Part shown: piece after piece, positions 23,453-63,463 of the stretch
Position numbering within the stretch: position 1 is the stretch's first letter
How the letters are laid out: each line of letters opens with the position of its first letter
Origin: Osedax fenrisi
Taxonomy: Eukaryota; Annelida; Polychaeta; Sabellida; Siboglinidae
Direction: 5' to 3'
NCBI GenBank assembly: GCA_964019155.1
Contig: OZ025239.1
Location: 80,441,402 to 80,505,401, forward strand
Length of the DNA stretch: 64,000 bases
Notes under the pieces: model-generated
The model's database searches: none
What the model was told of the DNA's origin: nothing
The model's input: only the letters and a program-made list of their open reading frames with translations
Program-made: the position numbers and the translations under genes

Positions 23453-24094
23453 CTGGCTACCCCCAACGGTGTCCATTTTTAATTTAAATATTACATAAAA
23501 TGTTTAAAATATATTTAAAATATTAATTATATTATAATAATTTATAATAAAATACATAGCTAGGTTTTATATGTTTATATTATTAATTGGTTATTTATTT
23601 GATTCATTTAACATATTTTAATATCACGTGATTTATACGGCCGTTTTGATTTACGGCCGTTTTGATTTACGGCCGTTTTGTACCTAAATCATATAATATA
23701 TAATATATGATTCTTGTAATTATTGAATAAGTTATTAAAATAATTAAAATTGTATTAACCGGTTACGTTTTGAGCAATTTTTCGAAATAATGAAGAATTG
23801 GCTCCAGTTTTTTCCATACCCTTAATTTTCATCATATTCATAAATAAAGTTTAAAGGACGCCAATAAATAACGTTAATAAATAATGTAAATAAATAAATA
23901 ATAAATATGTTTCATAAATTAATTGTAATTGGAAAATAAATTCAAATAATTTAAAAAAGACAAGGATTATAGAAAAAATTAATAACAAGTAATTTCGCAT
24001 TTTAAATATCATCCCGGATTTTAACTACACATTTTAGATATATTATAGGTGATAATCTATATAGTGCGCAATATTAGACACATACAGTGCGCAG

Positions 24095-24125
24095 CATAGA
24101 GAACGAAGTGACTTCGTTCTCTATG
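24095..24125. repeat. Perfect 15-bp-arm hairpin
   Basis: catagagaacgaagt and its exact reverse complement are separated by a single base. The hairpin is flanked on both sides by direct copies of gtgcgcag (24087-24094 and 24126-24133), with one more partial copy upstream. Confidence 0.85.
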
Positions 24126-24581
24126 GTGCGCAGTAACGAAGTTTTGATAGGGGAAATATTATATATATATATATAATATAATTATAATTATATAATACTT
24201 AATATTGTAGTGTAATTTATATTCCAGTATCTTCATTTATCTACATATCTCATTGAGAGACTCTCAATCATAATTACATATAGGAATATAATTACCTACT
24301 AGGAGACATTCAAATGATCCACCAGTTTCCCGTGTTCTAAAAAATTACATATTTCACATTTTTTAATGTAATATATTATTTTAATATACACATAAATGCT
24401 AGTAAGTAATACGGTATTACTAATACATAATATATTTCATCCTAAAATAAACTCCTCACTATACATAATTCGTATCTTATACACGAATATGACAATATTG
24501 CATATCTACTCATTTGAAATGAGTCTTTCCTATCATGGTTCTGAATTAATAAATCACATTCTACCGTTCCCCGTAGTCATA

Positions 24582-24629
24582 CATCTAGCACACCCGTATT
24601 CCATACATCTAGCATACCCTATTCCATGC
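24582..24629. repeat. Target minisatellite, left part
   Basis: Two ~23-bp units catacatctagcacacc..tattc stand immediately left of the LTR element. Matching units resume right of it at 28944-28991, showing the array was split by the insertion. Confidence 0.7.
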
Positions 24630-24671
24630 TGTTATATAATACTAATATATATATATGATATATATATATAC

Positions 24672-24747
<76 letters not shown>

Positions 24748-24859
24748 CTAGTTATCTATATAAATATAAGTATAAACTAACATTTTAATTATTTGTTTAT
24801 ATAGTGATGTTTATTTCCTGTCGTTGCTTTTGGTCGCTAGAGGAGCATATCATATAACA
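24630..24859 (-). repeat. 3' LTR of the Ty3-type element
   Basis: 230 bp, longer than the other LTR because its (AT)n tract (24652-24743) has expanded. It shares taaatataagtataaact, tttgtttatatagtgatg and cgctagaggagcatatca with the right LTR. Apart from the AT tract the two LTRs differ at only a few positions. Confidence 0.85.
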
Positions 24860-24861
24860 TG

Positions 24862-24877
24862 TCTCCTCTTCCTTCCT
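24862..24877 (-). other. Polypurine tract of the Ty3-type element
   Basis: On the minus strand AGGAAGGAAGAGGAGA lies two bases from the 3' LTR, the expected place for the plus-strand primer of reverse transcription. Confidence 0.7.
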
Positions 24878-24921
24878 CGACATCAGCCGATGCTGATGTC
24901 TATCCTGATAAATCAGGATCG
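24878..24921. repeat. Two adjacent hairpins before the polypurine tract
   Basis: gacatcag/ctgatgtc (loop ccgatg) and atcctgat/atcaggat sit side by side between the integrase stop and the polypurine tract. They could fold in the retroelement 3' UTR. Confidence 0.6.
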
Positions 24922-24922
24922 C

Positions 24923-25906
24923 CTACTCGTCGAAACGTTTGGGTCTACGAATCTCCCGTGTTGATCTCCTAACTGGTGGGACATCAACCATCGGAGCATA
25001 ATCAACATTCTGTGCTACTGTTCTCATTATACTTTGACTACCTCTTGTTCGTAGATGGTTTGTATGACTTCTAATATTTCTTCCATCTGGTAGTCTAACC
25101 CATGCTATAGAATTATGTATTTCTTCAATTCTACCTTCTAACCAATTATGGTTATTCCTAAAGTCTTTTGCGAATACAGCATCCCCTGGATTATATCTGT
25201 TCTTCTTTTCTTGTTTGCATTCGACTTCCTTATTCGTGGGGAGTAAGAGATCTAGTTTTGATCTAATTCTTCTGCCCATCAGTAATTCACAGGGTGCCTT
25301 ATCTGTTAGTGTATGTGGTGTAATTCTGTAATTTAATAAGAATCTCTGTATTTTCTCTTGAATTGATCCTTTTCCTTCTGTCCTACCCATATCTTTCTTA
25401 AATGTATGTACGGCTCTTTCCGATATTCCATTAGACGCATGATGATATGGAGGTGAAAATAAATAACTAATACCATTATTCTTCATGTATTGGGACATTT
25501 CGGAGCTCGTAAAATTTATACAATTATCAGTTACGATAATCTGTGGTAACACATGGATAGCGAATATGTCTTGTAATTTTCCTATTATTTTTACAGATGT
25601 CACGTTTCCCATTACTATTACGTCTAGTCATTAAGTGTATGCATCGACTACTATTAAATACATATGCCCCAGGAAGGGACCAGCGAAATCCATATGGATT
25701 ATATTCCAAGGTTGTTGGGGGTCTGGCCACGAACTGTATTTACATTCCGGCAAATTTCTACTATTTTGACATCCGGGGCATTCCCGCACAACTGATTCTA
25801 TTTCCATATCCATTAGGGGCCACCAGAAATAACTTCTTGCTAAACCCTTCACTCGTGTCATTCCTGGATGTCTTCGTTTAATAATTTCAATACTTTTCTC
25901 TGCCAT
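24923..25906 (-). pseudogene. Ty3-type integrase remnant
   Basis: An HHCC-like start (RRHPGMTRVKGLARSYFWWP ... CPGCQ) is followed by the DDE core: Asp in HMDFAGPF, Asp in IVTDNCINF and Glu in SNGISERAV. The C-terminal part contains RYNPGDAVFAKDF, typical of the Ty3 integrase tail. Two consecutive stop codons near 25631-25636 split the reading frame right after the first Asp. Confidence 0.85.
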
Positions 25907-25919
25907 GATGGTGCCACCA

Positions 25920-26598
25920 TCATGGCACCACCATGGTATTATAATTATATATAACTCTTGATCCCCATAATATTAATTCGTTATGAGTATGAAGTTCATC
26001 TCTCCTTCTATAATATCCGATACCCTCATTTCTCAGGGTATTTTCATCTGGCCACCCATATCTTATGTATCTTCTAACTTCTTTTAACATCGTATCTTCT
26101 ATTACTGCATTTTCCAATTCTTTACAGTCAATTAATTTTTCTTCTATTGTCTCTATGGTAAATATTATTTCAAGTAACGGTTGTACTTCTTCTGTAGCCC
26201 TATGTGATGGTAGTCTACTGAGTGTATTATATAATTGTAGGGCCCATCGTTGTATCCGTCCAGATACCATTGGGGTATACCTTTATTACTATTGAATAAT
26301 GTCAAGAGAGGTCTATGATCGTTTTCAATAATGAATTTCCTTCCAAACAAATATTTATGAAATTTCTTCACAGCATATAATACCCCAGTGCTTCCTTCTC
26401 AATTTGTGAATAGTTTTTCTCGGCTGGCGCTAACGTTCTTGAAGCAAACGCTATGGGTCGTTCCGTTTTATCTTTCATTATATGAGACATCACTGCACCT
26501 ATTCCATATTGTGATGCATCGCATGTAATGATGATCTCTTTACTTGCATAAAAATGAACTAGTAGATCCGCAGACATTAATCTCTTATTTGATTCCAT
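25920..26598 (-). pseudogene. Ty3-type RNase H and linker remnant
   Basis: RNase H motifs: IIITCDASQYGIGAVMSH, RPIAFASRTLAPAEKNYSQI and, after a frame change, FIIENDHRPLLTLF. Another frame change leads into the linker before integrase. The frame changes near 26370 and 26270 show decay. Confidence 0.8.
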
Positions 26599-26784
26599 AA
26601 ATGATTTCTCGCATTCATCAGACCAGCGTCATCGTGTATGTTGCTTTAACAGTATATGCATCGGACCTAGTAAGTTAGACATATTCCTTAGAAATTTTCC
26701 ATAATAGTTTAGCATGCCTAAGTAGGCGCGAAGTTGTGTTGTATTAGTCGGTCTTGGTGCATCTCGTATGGCTTCTACCTTCGA

Positions 26785-27354
26785 CTATATTGGTTGTAAA
26801 CCATTCTTATTAATGATATATCCTAAATATTGTACTTCTTTCTTTTTGAATTGACACTTCTTTTCACTCATTCGTATTCCGGCCGTTCCTAGTCGTTCCA
26901 AAACCTTCCTTAAATTGCGGTCGTGTTCCACTTCATTTACCCTCGTTATTAATATGTCATCTAAATATCCACATACATTGGGTATACCCTTTATTAAGTT
27001 ATCCATGACTCTTTGGAACATCGCTTGGGCAGAGGCTATACTAAAACTCATCCTATTATACTGAAATAGCCCTATATGGGTATTAATGGTGGTATATTTT
27101 ATAGATTCTTCTGTTAATGGCATTTGTAAGTATGCGTTTGATAGATCCAAGGTACTGAATTCAATGCCCCCTGCTAAATTCGCATATAAGTCATCGATTC
27201 TTGGAATCGGATAACAATCCAGCTTCGATACCTTATTTATAGTAATTTTATAGTCACCACAAATTCGTATAGTTCCATCTCTCTTTAGTATCGGTACTAT
27301 AGGTGTTGCCCACTCTGAATGAGTTACTTCTTCAATAACCCCTTCATTCCTCAA
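26785..27354 (-). pseudogene. Ty3-type reverse transcriptase remnant
   Basis: The longest pol fragment, 189 codons. RT motifs in order: WATPIVPILKRDGTIRICGDYK, cut here to its recognisable cores ATPIV and RICGDYK, then FSTLDLSNAYLQMPL, RMSFSIASAQAMFQRVMD and the catalytic GYLDDILI, then ECC-like RMSEKKCQFKKKEVQYLGYI. A TAG stop just upstream (near 27364) separates it from the preceding connection. Confidence 0.85.
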
Positions 27355-27570
27355 TCTCTCTATCTATGTCTCTACTTTGTCCTTCATGGCGTATGGAACA
27401 TTTCTTGCTTTGAAAAATAACGGTTTAACATCTTTTTCAATATACAATTTACCACTAATGCCCTTCATACAACCCAATCCTTCCCTGAAAACTTTTGGGA
27501 ACTCTTGTTTCCATGTACCCATTGAGCTATATGCAATGCGATTACATGTAACAGCATTCTCCCAGTCTAG

Positions 27571-27963
27571 TCATAGCAGTTTAATTAGGTCCCTACCTGC
27601 TATATTAGGTACGGAACCTCTTACTACATATAATTTAGTGGATTTACCTCTGTCAGTAGTTACCTCTATTTTACCCATCACCGGTATAAGTTCATTCGTG
27701 AAAGTACGTAATTTTACAGACGATGTTAGTAACTTCGGTTGTTTACTTGATTTCCATAACTTATTCATTGTCTTCTCTGATATTATAGATACCGCTGCAC
27801 CCGTATCTACTTGTAGTGTACAAACTTTATTATTAAATCGTAATGTAGTTGTCATAACTCCATCTTCCCTCGTCTCTACGGTAAACATGGAATATATTAG
27901 TTCCTCATCCTCTGCTTCGTGTGTTAATAAATTAGTCTCTTTATTGGGGCATCTATATTTCAA
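27571..27963 (-). pseudogene. Retroviral-type aspartic protease remnant
   Basis: Active-site motif LQVDTGAAVSIIS and the downstream NIAGRDLIKL (flap and ILG-type region). A zinc-knuckle-like CGKLGHLKYRC lies at its N-terminal side, with another knuckle-like GYGNNGHEVDKC further upstream in a different frame. Ends in TGA. Confidence 0.8.
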
Positions 27964-28123
27964 ATGTCCTAACTTTCCACATATAGGATTTATACCTATA
28001 ACATTTACATTTCTTCCATCTACATTTGTCTACCTCGTGACCGTTATTCCCATATCCAGTACATTTCAACGTATGTCTGTCATTCCTAATATACTCTACT
28101 TTACTTCTGGTTTCCTCTTCCTT

Positions 28124-28705
28124 TCATTTTATATGTCTAGTATTATCAATCTTGTTTATTAAAGTATTATTATTATGACAAGAATCAATTGTTGCTAAAT
28201 TGCTCTCAGCAAGTTCAAGTCCAACGGACATTTCAATAGCTCTTTTTAGCGTCAATTTAATTTTCGATAGTAACCTACGTTGAATTCGATTATTCTTAAC
28301 GCCGCAGACTAGCCTGTCTATCAAGTATTCATCTAATTTGCTACCGTAGTTGTAATTTTCTCTTTTTCGTCTTAGTTCGGCAATATAATCAACCATTTTA
28401 TGGTTATCTTGCCTATCACAGGTATTAAATATAAACCGTTCTACTATTTCGCATGGAATTGGTTCATAGTGCTTTGATAGTGTTTCTAGTATCACGTCTA
28501 CTGTGACTTCCATCGGCTTCTTTGGTATTAACAAGTCCCTTAATAATTTATATGTCTTAGCTCCTATCACTGTAACTAATATTGTTTTTTTCTTATTTAC
28601 ATCATTAATTTCATTAGCTAACAAATAAGCTTCCACTCTTTCTGAATAACTTGTAAAAGTTTCGTCATCCGCACCGAATTCTCCAATAGTTCCGAAATTA
28701 GTCAT
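28124..28705 (-). pseudogene. Gag-like ORF of the Ty3-type element
   Basis: 193 codons from ATG to TGA without interruption, the only intact ORF of the element. The content is gag-like: a helical capsid-type region (DDETFTSYSERVEAYLLAN, LSKHYEPIPCEIVERFIFNT, MVDYIAELRR). Its frame differs from the protease, so pol expression would have needed a frameshift or this is decay. Confidence 0.75.
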
Positions 28706-28774
28706 TATTACTAGGTTATTACCTAATTATTTCTAAACTAACCTAACAATATGAATTATGTGTATTTAGTTACG

Positions 28775-28788
28775 TCATCGTCGCCAAT
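28775..28788 (-). other. Primer-binding-site-like sequence
   Basis: On the minus strand TGGCGACGATGACG begins two bases inside the 5' LTR, as expected for a tRNA primer ending in CCA. The tRNA identity was not worked out. Confidence 0.5.
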
Positions 28789-28800
28789 TGGTATATACTA

Positions 28801-28831
<31 letters not shown>

Positions 28832-28943
28832 CTAGTTTTCTATATAAATATAAGTATAAACTAACATTTTAATTATTTGTTTATATAGTGATGTTTATTT
28901 CCTGTCGTTGCTTTTAGTCGCTAGAGGAGCATATCATATAACA
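28789..28943 (-). repeat. 5' LTR of the Ty3-type element
   Basis: 155 bp. It matches the left LTR outside the (AT)n tract and ends ...catatcataTAACA next to the duplicated target catac. Confidence 0.85.
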
Positions 28944-28991
28944 CATACCTCTAGCACACCCTATTCCATACCTCTAGCACACCCTATTCTA

Positions 28992-29671
28992 TACTATCGT
29001 TTGTTTCATTGCCCTGAACTATAATTCTTACGTCAATTTATAAACCTATAGGTATCTACAATTGATTTGGAAATGATAAAAATCATGTAATGATATCAAC
29101 AACTTGAAATAATCTAATGTTAGCGAGTTCACAGCGAGTTCTAGTTTGTCGGTGAGTAAATGTAATTCATCTTAACACTAAGGCCGCCGCTTATTAGCGT
29201 TCCGAATTATTGGCAGGAATATGACCAATAATCTCCCAGATAAAACTATTTACGAGCTCTGTCATTTATTCTCTAATTACTTTCAGCTTAATATTTCTAA
29301 AATTAGTATTTGTTTTCCCTCTTGTTTTCTTCTATTTTTCGTAATCCATATTACCACTCGACCCACTATAATTGGTCATGTTTCATCACCAGCTATCATG
29401 CTTATAATAATAACATCTTACAAATCTCTATCATCCATTTACCAAATCCTCTTACATATCCTTGAATCATTTATTCACAACTAATTCCATATATCACCGA
29501 TAAATGTATCCACTCTCTTATTACCGCATCTCTCCACACATATATGAAATAAGTATATAGGTATAACAGTATTAAATATATTCTAAGAAATCTCGTTCTT
29601 AATCTAAGAAAGTTGCTTAATTCTGTGAATTAACATTAAAAAGCAACTAATATATTCCGGCCATTTTAATA
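28992..29671. other. Non-repetitive AT-rich sequence
   Basis: No recognised gene. An 87-codon open frame at 29221-29484 has no coding signature. A potential short first exon at 29117 is listed under rejected items. Confidence 0.4.
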
Positions 29672-31115
29672 GGGTAAAGTAACCTAATACGGACACTTTA
29701 ACAATAAATGATCTTAACATTTTATGACTCATTATTTGTATTCAAATATTACAATATATTAATATTATATGATTATAGATATTATTGTAATTTTAAAATT
29801 TTATTTAATCTTTTAATTCCATAGATAACGGGGGTGTCCGTATTCGGTACCCATGTCCGAATCATCGATATAAAGAAAGTGGATAAGCAATTGAATGTAG
29901 TGTATGGCACTATCCGCTACGAGCGCTGCAGTCGAAACCCACTATCTGGCCCACTACTTTTTATTTATAATAATATGTATTTATCATATATATATATATA
30001 TTGATAATCACTACCAATTTTAATGTACTATCTATACTAAAAATAAAATTATATATTTAAAATACATAATATCAACATTCCTCGTAATTTTGTATATTTA
30101 AATTGAAGATATAATACTATTTTATTGATTATATTGATATTTATATTTTAAATCCATTGATATAGATAGAAGTCACTTAAATCTATTTCGACGAAAAGAC
30201 TACTGTTTTGATATTTGACATATATAATATGACTAATATCCAATCAAAATCACTGATACCATTTTGTAAATTTATCGATAAAAGTGTCATTCACGTATCT
30301 ATCTTTAACATGCATTGCGTGCGTCAATTGCTTATCCACTTTCTTTATATCGATGGTCCGAATACGGACACCCTGTGTTATAATATGGAAACCTTATATA
30401 CCACTAGATAAACAATATATTATTGATGAATAAATCAGACAAATTACAATTACATTATTTATAATTAATTTTATAAATAATTTATTCTAATTTAATTAAT
30501 TAATAATTTATTTATTTTTATTATTTTTTTAATTAATAAAACAATTTAAGTATCTAAATAATAACAATTTTAGATATATCTATTTTGGTGGTATTAATAT
30601 TATAACGAACGCGATTTTTATGAAAATCAGAATAGTTCATACTCTGCGCGCTGATTGGTTATAGCCTATAACTTATAGGGTGTCCAATGAACACTGTCCA
30701 TATTAAGACATCTAGAGTGTCCGTATTAGGGAGTTATATGACCTCTAGACATATGCTTATAACTTAATGAATATTTGATAAGAAATATAGAAATTATATA
30801 TATATATATAATTTTAGAATGCTTTATTTTTTAATAATATAGTTTTATCAATACATTTATATATTCTTGAGGAGGTTTTAAGTTGAACTTTTTTTTGATA
30901 AATTTAAAAACGTATTAAAAAAATCAGTTTATATTGGATATATCAGCAATATTTTGAATAATTAAAAAATAAAAAATATTTGTGTTGACTATTTATATAA
31001 TTATGCATATTTTATAATTATGCATATTCATTAAAATTTTTTTGTAGGATTTATGGTTTCACAGATACCTAGAGTGTCCTTATTCGTGCACTGTCCGTAT
31101 TCGGTTAATTTCCCC
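29672..31115. mobile_element. TA-flanked element with GTCCGTATT repeats
   Basis: Inverted ends GGGTAAAGTAACCTAATACG and (right end reversed) GGGGAAATTAACCGAATACG are flanked by TA on both sides, as in Tc1/mariner-like elements. The word gtgtccgtatt recurs inside at 29834, 30715 and 31092 and inverted at 29690 and 30361. No transposase. It carries a younger nested MITE. Confidence 0.55.
29863..30355. mobile_element. ~490-bp MITE, copy 1 (8-bp TSD)
   Basis: Inverted ends CATCGATATAAAGAAAGTGG continuing ATAAGCAATT (about 30 bp). Perfect 8-bp target duplication gtccgaat at 29855-29862 and 30356-30363. An inverted second copy lies at 57091-57579. Termini starting CA with an 8-bp duplication fit P or hAT superfamilies. 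The GTCC-containing target is reminiscent of P elements. No ORF of note. Confidence 0.85.
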
Positions 31116-31228
31116 TATGTGTATTAAAATAGTTTACAACAGCTTTGTGAGATATTAAGCTGATACATTTAGAGCTGTACACGTTTATAATACATTTGTA
31201 ATTCAATGTTGCATATATTATATATATT

Positions 31229-31235
31229 ACATATA

Positions 31236-31312
<77 letters not shown>
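31229..31312. repeat. (AT)n microsatellite
   Basis: About 80 bp of nearly pure TA dinucleotides. Confidence 0.95.
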
Positions 31313-31316
<4 letters not shown>

Positions 31317-31482
31317 ATGTATTTTAAATTGCGTGTGTATAGATTATATATTTTCATCGAATTATAATATATCTTTAAAATATTAATTAGTTAATTAGTT
31401 AACGTATAACTCGACTACGAGATAGTTATTAATTAGATTAATTAGTATATTTTAAATTAGAATATTAAAATAAAATCCAGGA

Positions 31483-31745
31483 TAATAATAGGGATGGTGG
31501 GAGCAATATGAGGGTGGGGATGGTAATAAGGTTGGTATCATTAATGGGGGCTACCCCTCCTATTGATACCACCATCCCTGATTAGGGAGGGTGGGAGAAA
31601 TATGTGGGTGGGAGCAACAGGGAGTATGGGGTGGTAGGGAGGGTGGGAGAAATATGTGGATGGGAGCAGCAGGGAGGATGGGGTGGTAGGAAAGGTGGGA
31701 GCATTAGGAGGGGGTCGCCTCACCAGTGTTTAATTAGGGGGTATA
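31483..31745. repeat. G-rich minisatellite with 52-bp unit
   Basis: The word gggagggtgggagaaatatg occurs at 31585 and 31637, and a variant at 31689, giving a 52-bp period. A related start lies near 31487. The strand is rich in GGG runs (G-quadruplex potential). At 31530-31572 ggtatcattaatggggg opposes cccctcctattgatacc, a hairpin. Confidence 0.75.
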
Positions 31746-32089
31746 CCTCCAATATTAGTAATAGAGCCTATAACACGGTGCCAAGTAGCCTAAATAGCTT
31801 TAAAGTGTTTATATATTCAATACCCTATAATAGAAGTTTATATATAAGAATTTAGATGAGCTGGATGAAACATGATGATGATACTGCATTTATTTTAGCA
31901 TTAATTTAATTATAAAATTCTTATAATGTGACAATTATAGATACAATGAATATAATTAAATAGCATAGAATATTATAGGAACATATGTAATATGTAATAC
32001 AGTATCTAGTAGATCAACCTATGTGTAGCCTACATGGTGTAAGTACCCATAGGTACACATATTGTGTACATAGGTATACATATTGTGTA

Positions 32090-32140
32090 CCTATAGGTAT
32101 GCATATATCATATGTAATATATGATATATGTATACCTATA
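32090..32140. repeat. Near-perfect palindrome
   Basis: ataggtatgcatatatcata runs into its reverse complement tatgatatatgtatacctat. It is followed by an (AT)n tract. Confidence 0.7.
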
Positions 32141-32159
32141 TATATATATATATATATAT

Positions 32160-32782
32160 ATATCTTAACGGATATTACTCAACAACGAATAACGCTGAAC
32201 AAATGCGATGACGAAAGTGTAGTCTATGACGTAATCTAGACTTCGGACCTATTACGTCACTCACTAGTAGTGAGTCACTACTACCGCTGGACCCTAGCAC
32301 CACGTCTAGAAGCACTATTGCCACTCTCGTGTCGTTAAGGTAACTCCTCACATCTCTTAGCGGGGACACGCCCACCGCCGCGCACGTGACACGTTGACAT
32401 CGCCTTTGATTGACAGTTCGCCTACCTGCCGAACGGTAAACATAGCCGACGGCGGTGACAGGCTCGCGCGAACTAAAACGCCCGCCACGGTGGCGTGTGC
32501 ACCACCTTACATCGGTCGACACAGCACAGTATAATGGAAAGATACCGATGAATTGCTAGCCGCCGTAACCAACTTCCCTCTCACGTACATACAGACGTAC
32601 GCACACACACGAGCGCACACACGTACGCACACGTGAACATACGTAGTTAACCGCTTCTGATACGGCCCGTGCGAGCGCTCAACACTATCACCGCCCCACG
32701 TGTTGCTATCGCACTGTGTTACATCACGATTACATCACTGCAGTGTTACGATAACATATGACGTCATAGGGCTATCGAAGTG
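32160..32782 (+). promoter_or_regulatory. Presumptive promoter of the voltage-sensor gene
   Basis: About 600 bp, far richer in CpG than its surroundings, immediately before the proposed start codon. It has CRE/ATF-like sites: TGACGTAA (32227-32234), its inverse TTACGTCA (32252-32259) and a full palindromic TGACGTCA (32759-32766). It also has an E-box-like CACGTGACACGT stretch near 32382 and TGAGTCAC near 32272. No TATA box stands out. The promoter call is inference from composition and position. Confidence 0.45.
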
Positions 32783-63014
<30,232 letters not shown>

Positions 63015-63016
63015 GT

Positions 63017-63429
63017 AGTATAAAGTATCTAATATCAATTTTCGAACATGTTCAAACTTCGAATAGTATAATTATCAAAAAATAAATCCAATAGAATGTT
63101 AAAAATAATATAGAACATTAAAAATAATATAATATAATTTATTATATGATTATAATCATCAGTTAAACCAGTATATATATATAAGATAAAAAAATTTATA
63201 TTAAAAATTATAATATTATACATTTATTTACGTCTTCCTTTTATTTAAAACCAGTTTAATACAAAGAGGATAGTTGTGATTTTCAATTTAATTAATAATC
63301 TTATAAATTAATTTAATTTAAATTATATAAAAAAGTATAATATTAATTTTTATTTATAAATGTATACAATAGAGCATGACCAATATTATTATTGACATTA
63401 TTGTACAAAATATAGATAGAATCATATAT

Positions 63430-63463
<34 letters not shown>

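Larger units (their letters stand above)
20170..23690. mobile_element. 3.5-kb element with ACGGCCGT-repeat inverted ends
   Basis: The left end reads GGTACATAACGGCCGTAAAT and repeats the 16-bp unit ACGGCCGTAAATCAAA before a CACGTGATAT word. The right end (23630-23682) is the inverse with three units, tgatttacggccgttttg, preceded by atatcacgtgatt. This gives terminal inverted repeats of about 50 bp with tandem sub-terminal units. Inside are a 92-bp minisatellite, a 170-bp duplication and a nested fold-back. No transposase was found and no target duplication could be fixed. Confidence 0.55.
24630..28943 (-). mobile_element. Ty3-type LTR retrotransposon, degenerate
   Basis: A complete structural unit on the minus strand. 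LTRs bound it (24630-24859 and 28789-28943) and begin TG and end CA on the plus strand. Gag, protease, reverse transcriptase, RNase H and integrase remnants follow in that order, the Ty3 order (integrase after RT). A PBS-like sequence and a polypurine tract sit next to the LTRs. Flanks catgc and catac are a 5-bp target duplication with one mismatch. It inserted into a ~23-bp minisatellite (cctctagcacaccctattcc) still seen on both sides. At least three frame changes and several in-frame stops show it cannot make its polyprotein. Confidence 0.9.

Noticed and set aside
27377..28162. 261-codon plus-strand frame across the retrotransposon
   Set aside because: Antisense shadow of the protease/gag region. 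No coding features.
29117..29149. Possible first exon: ATG, 11 codons, then GTGAGT donor
   Set aside because: Very short, no partner exon found, and chance matches of this size are expected.
32175..32522. 115-codon minus-strand frame in the CpG-containing region
   Set aside because: Stops are rare there because of GC content. No splice support or domain. A promoter reading fits better.
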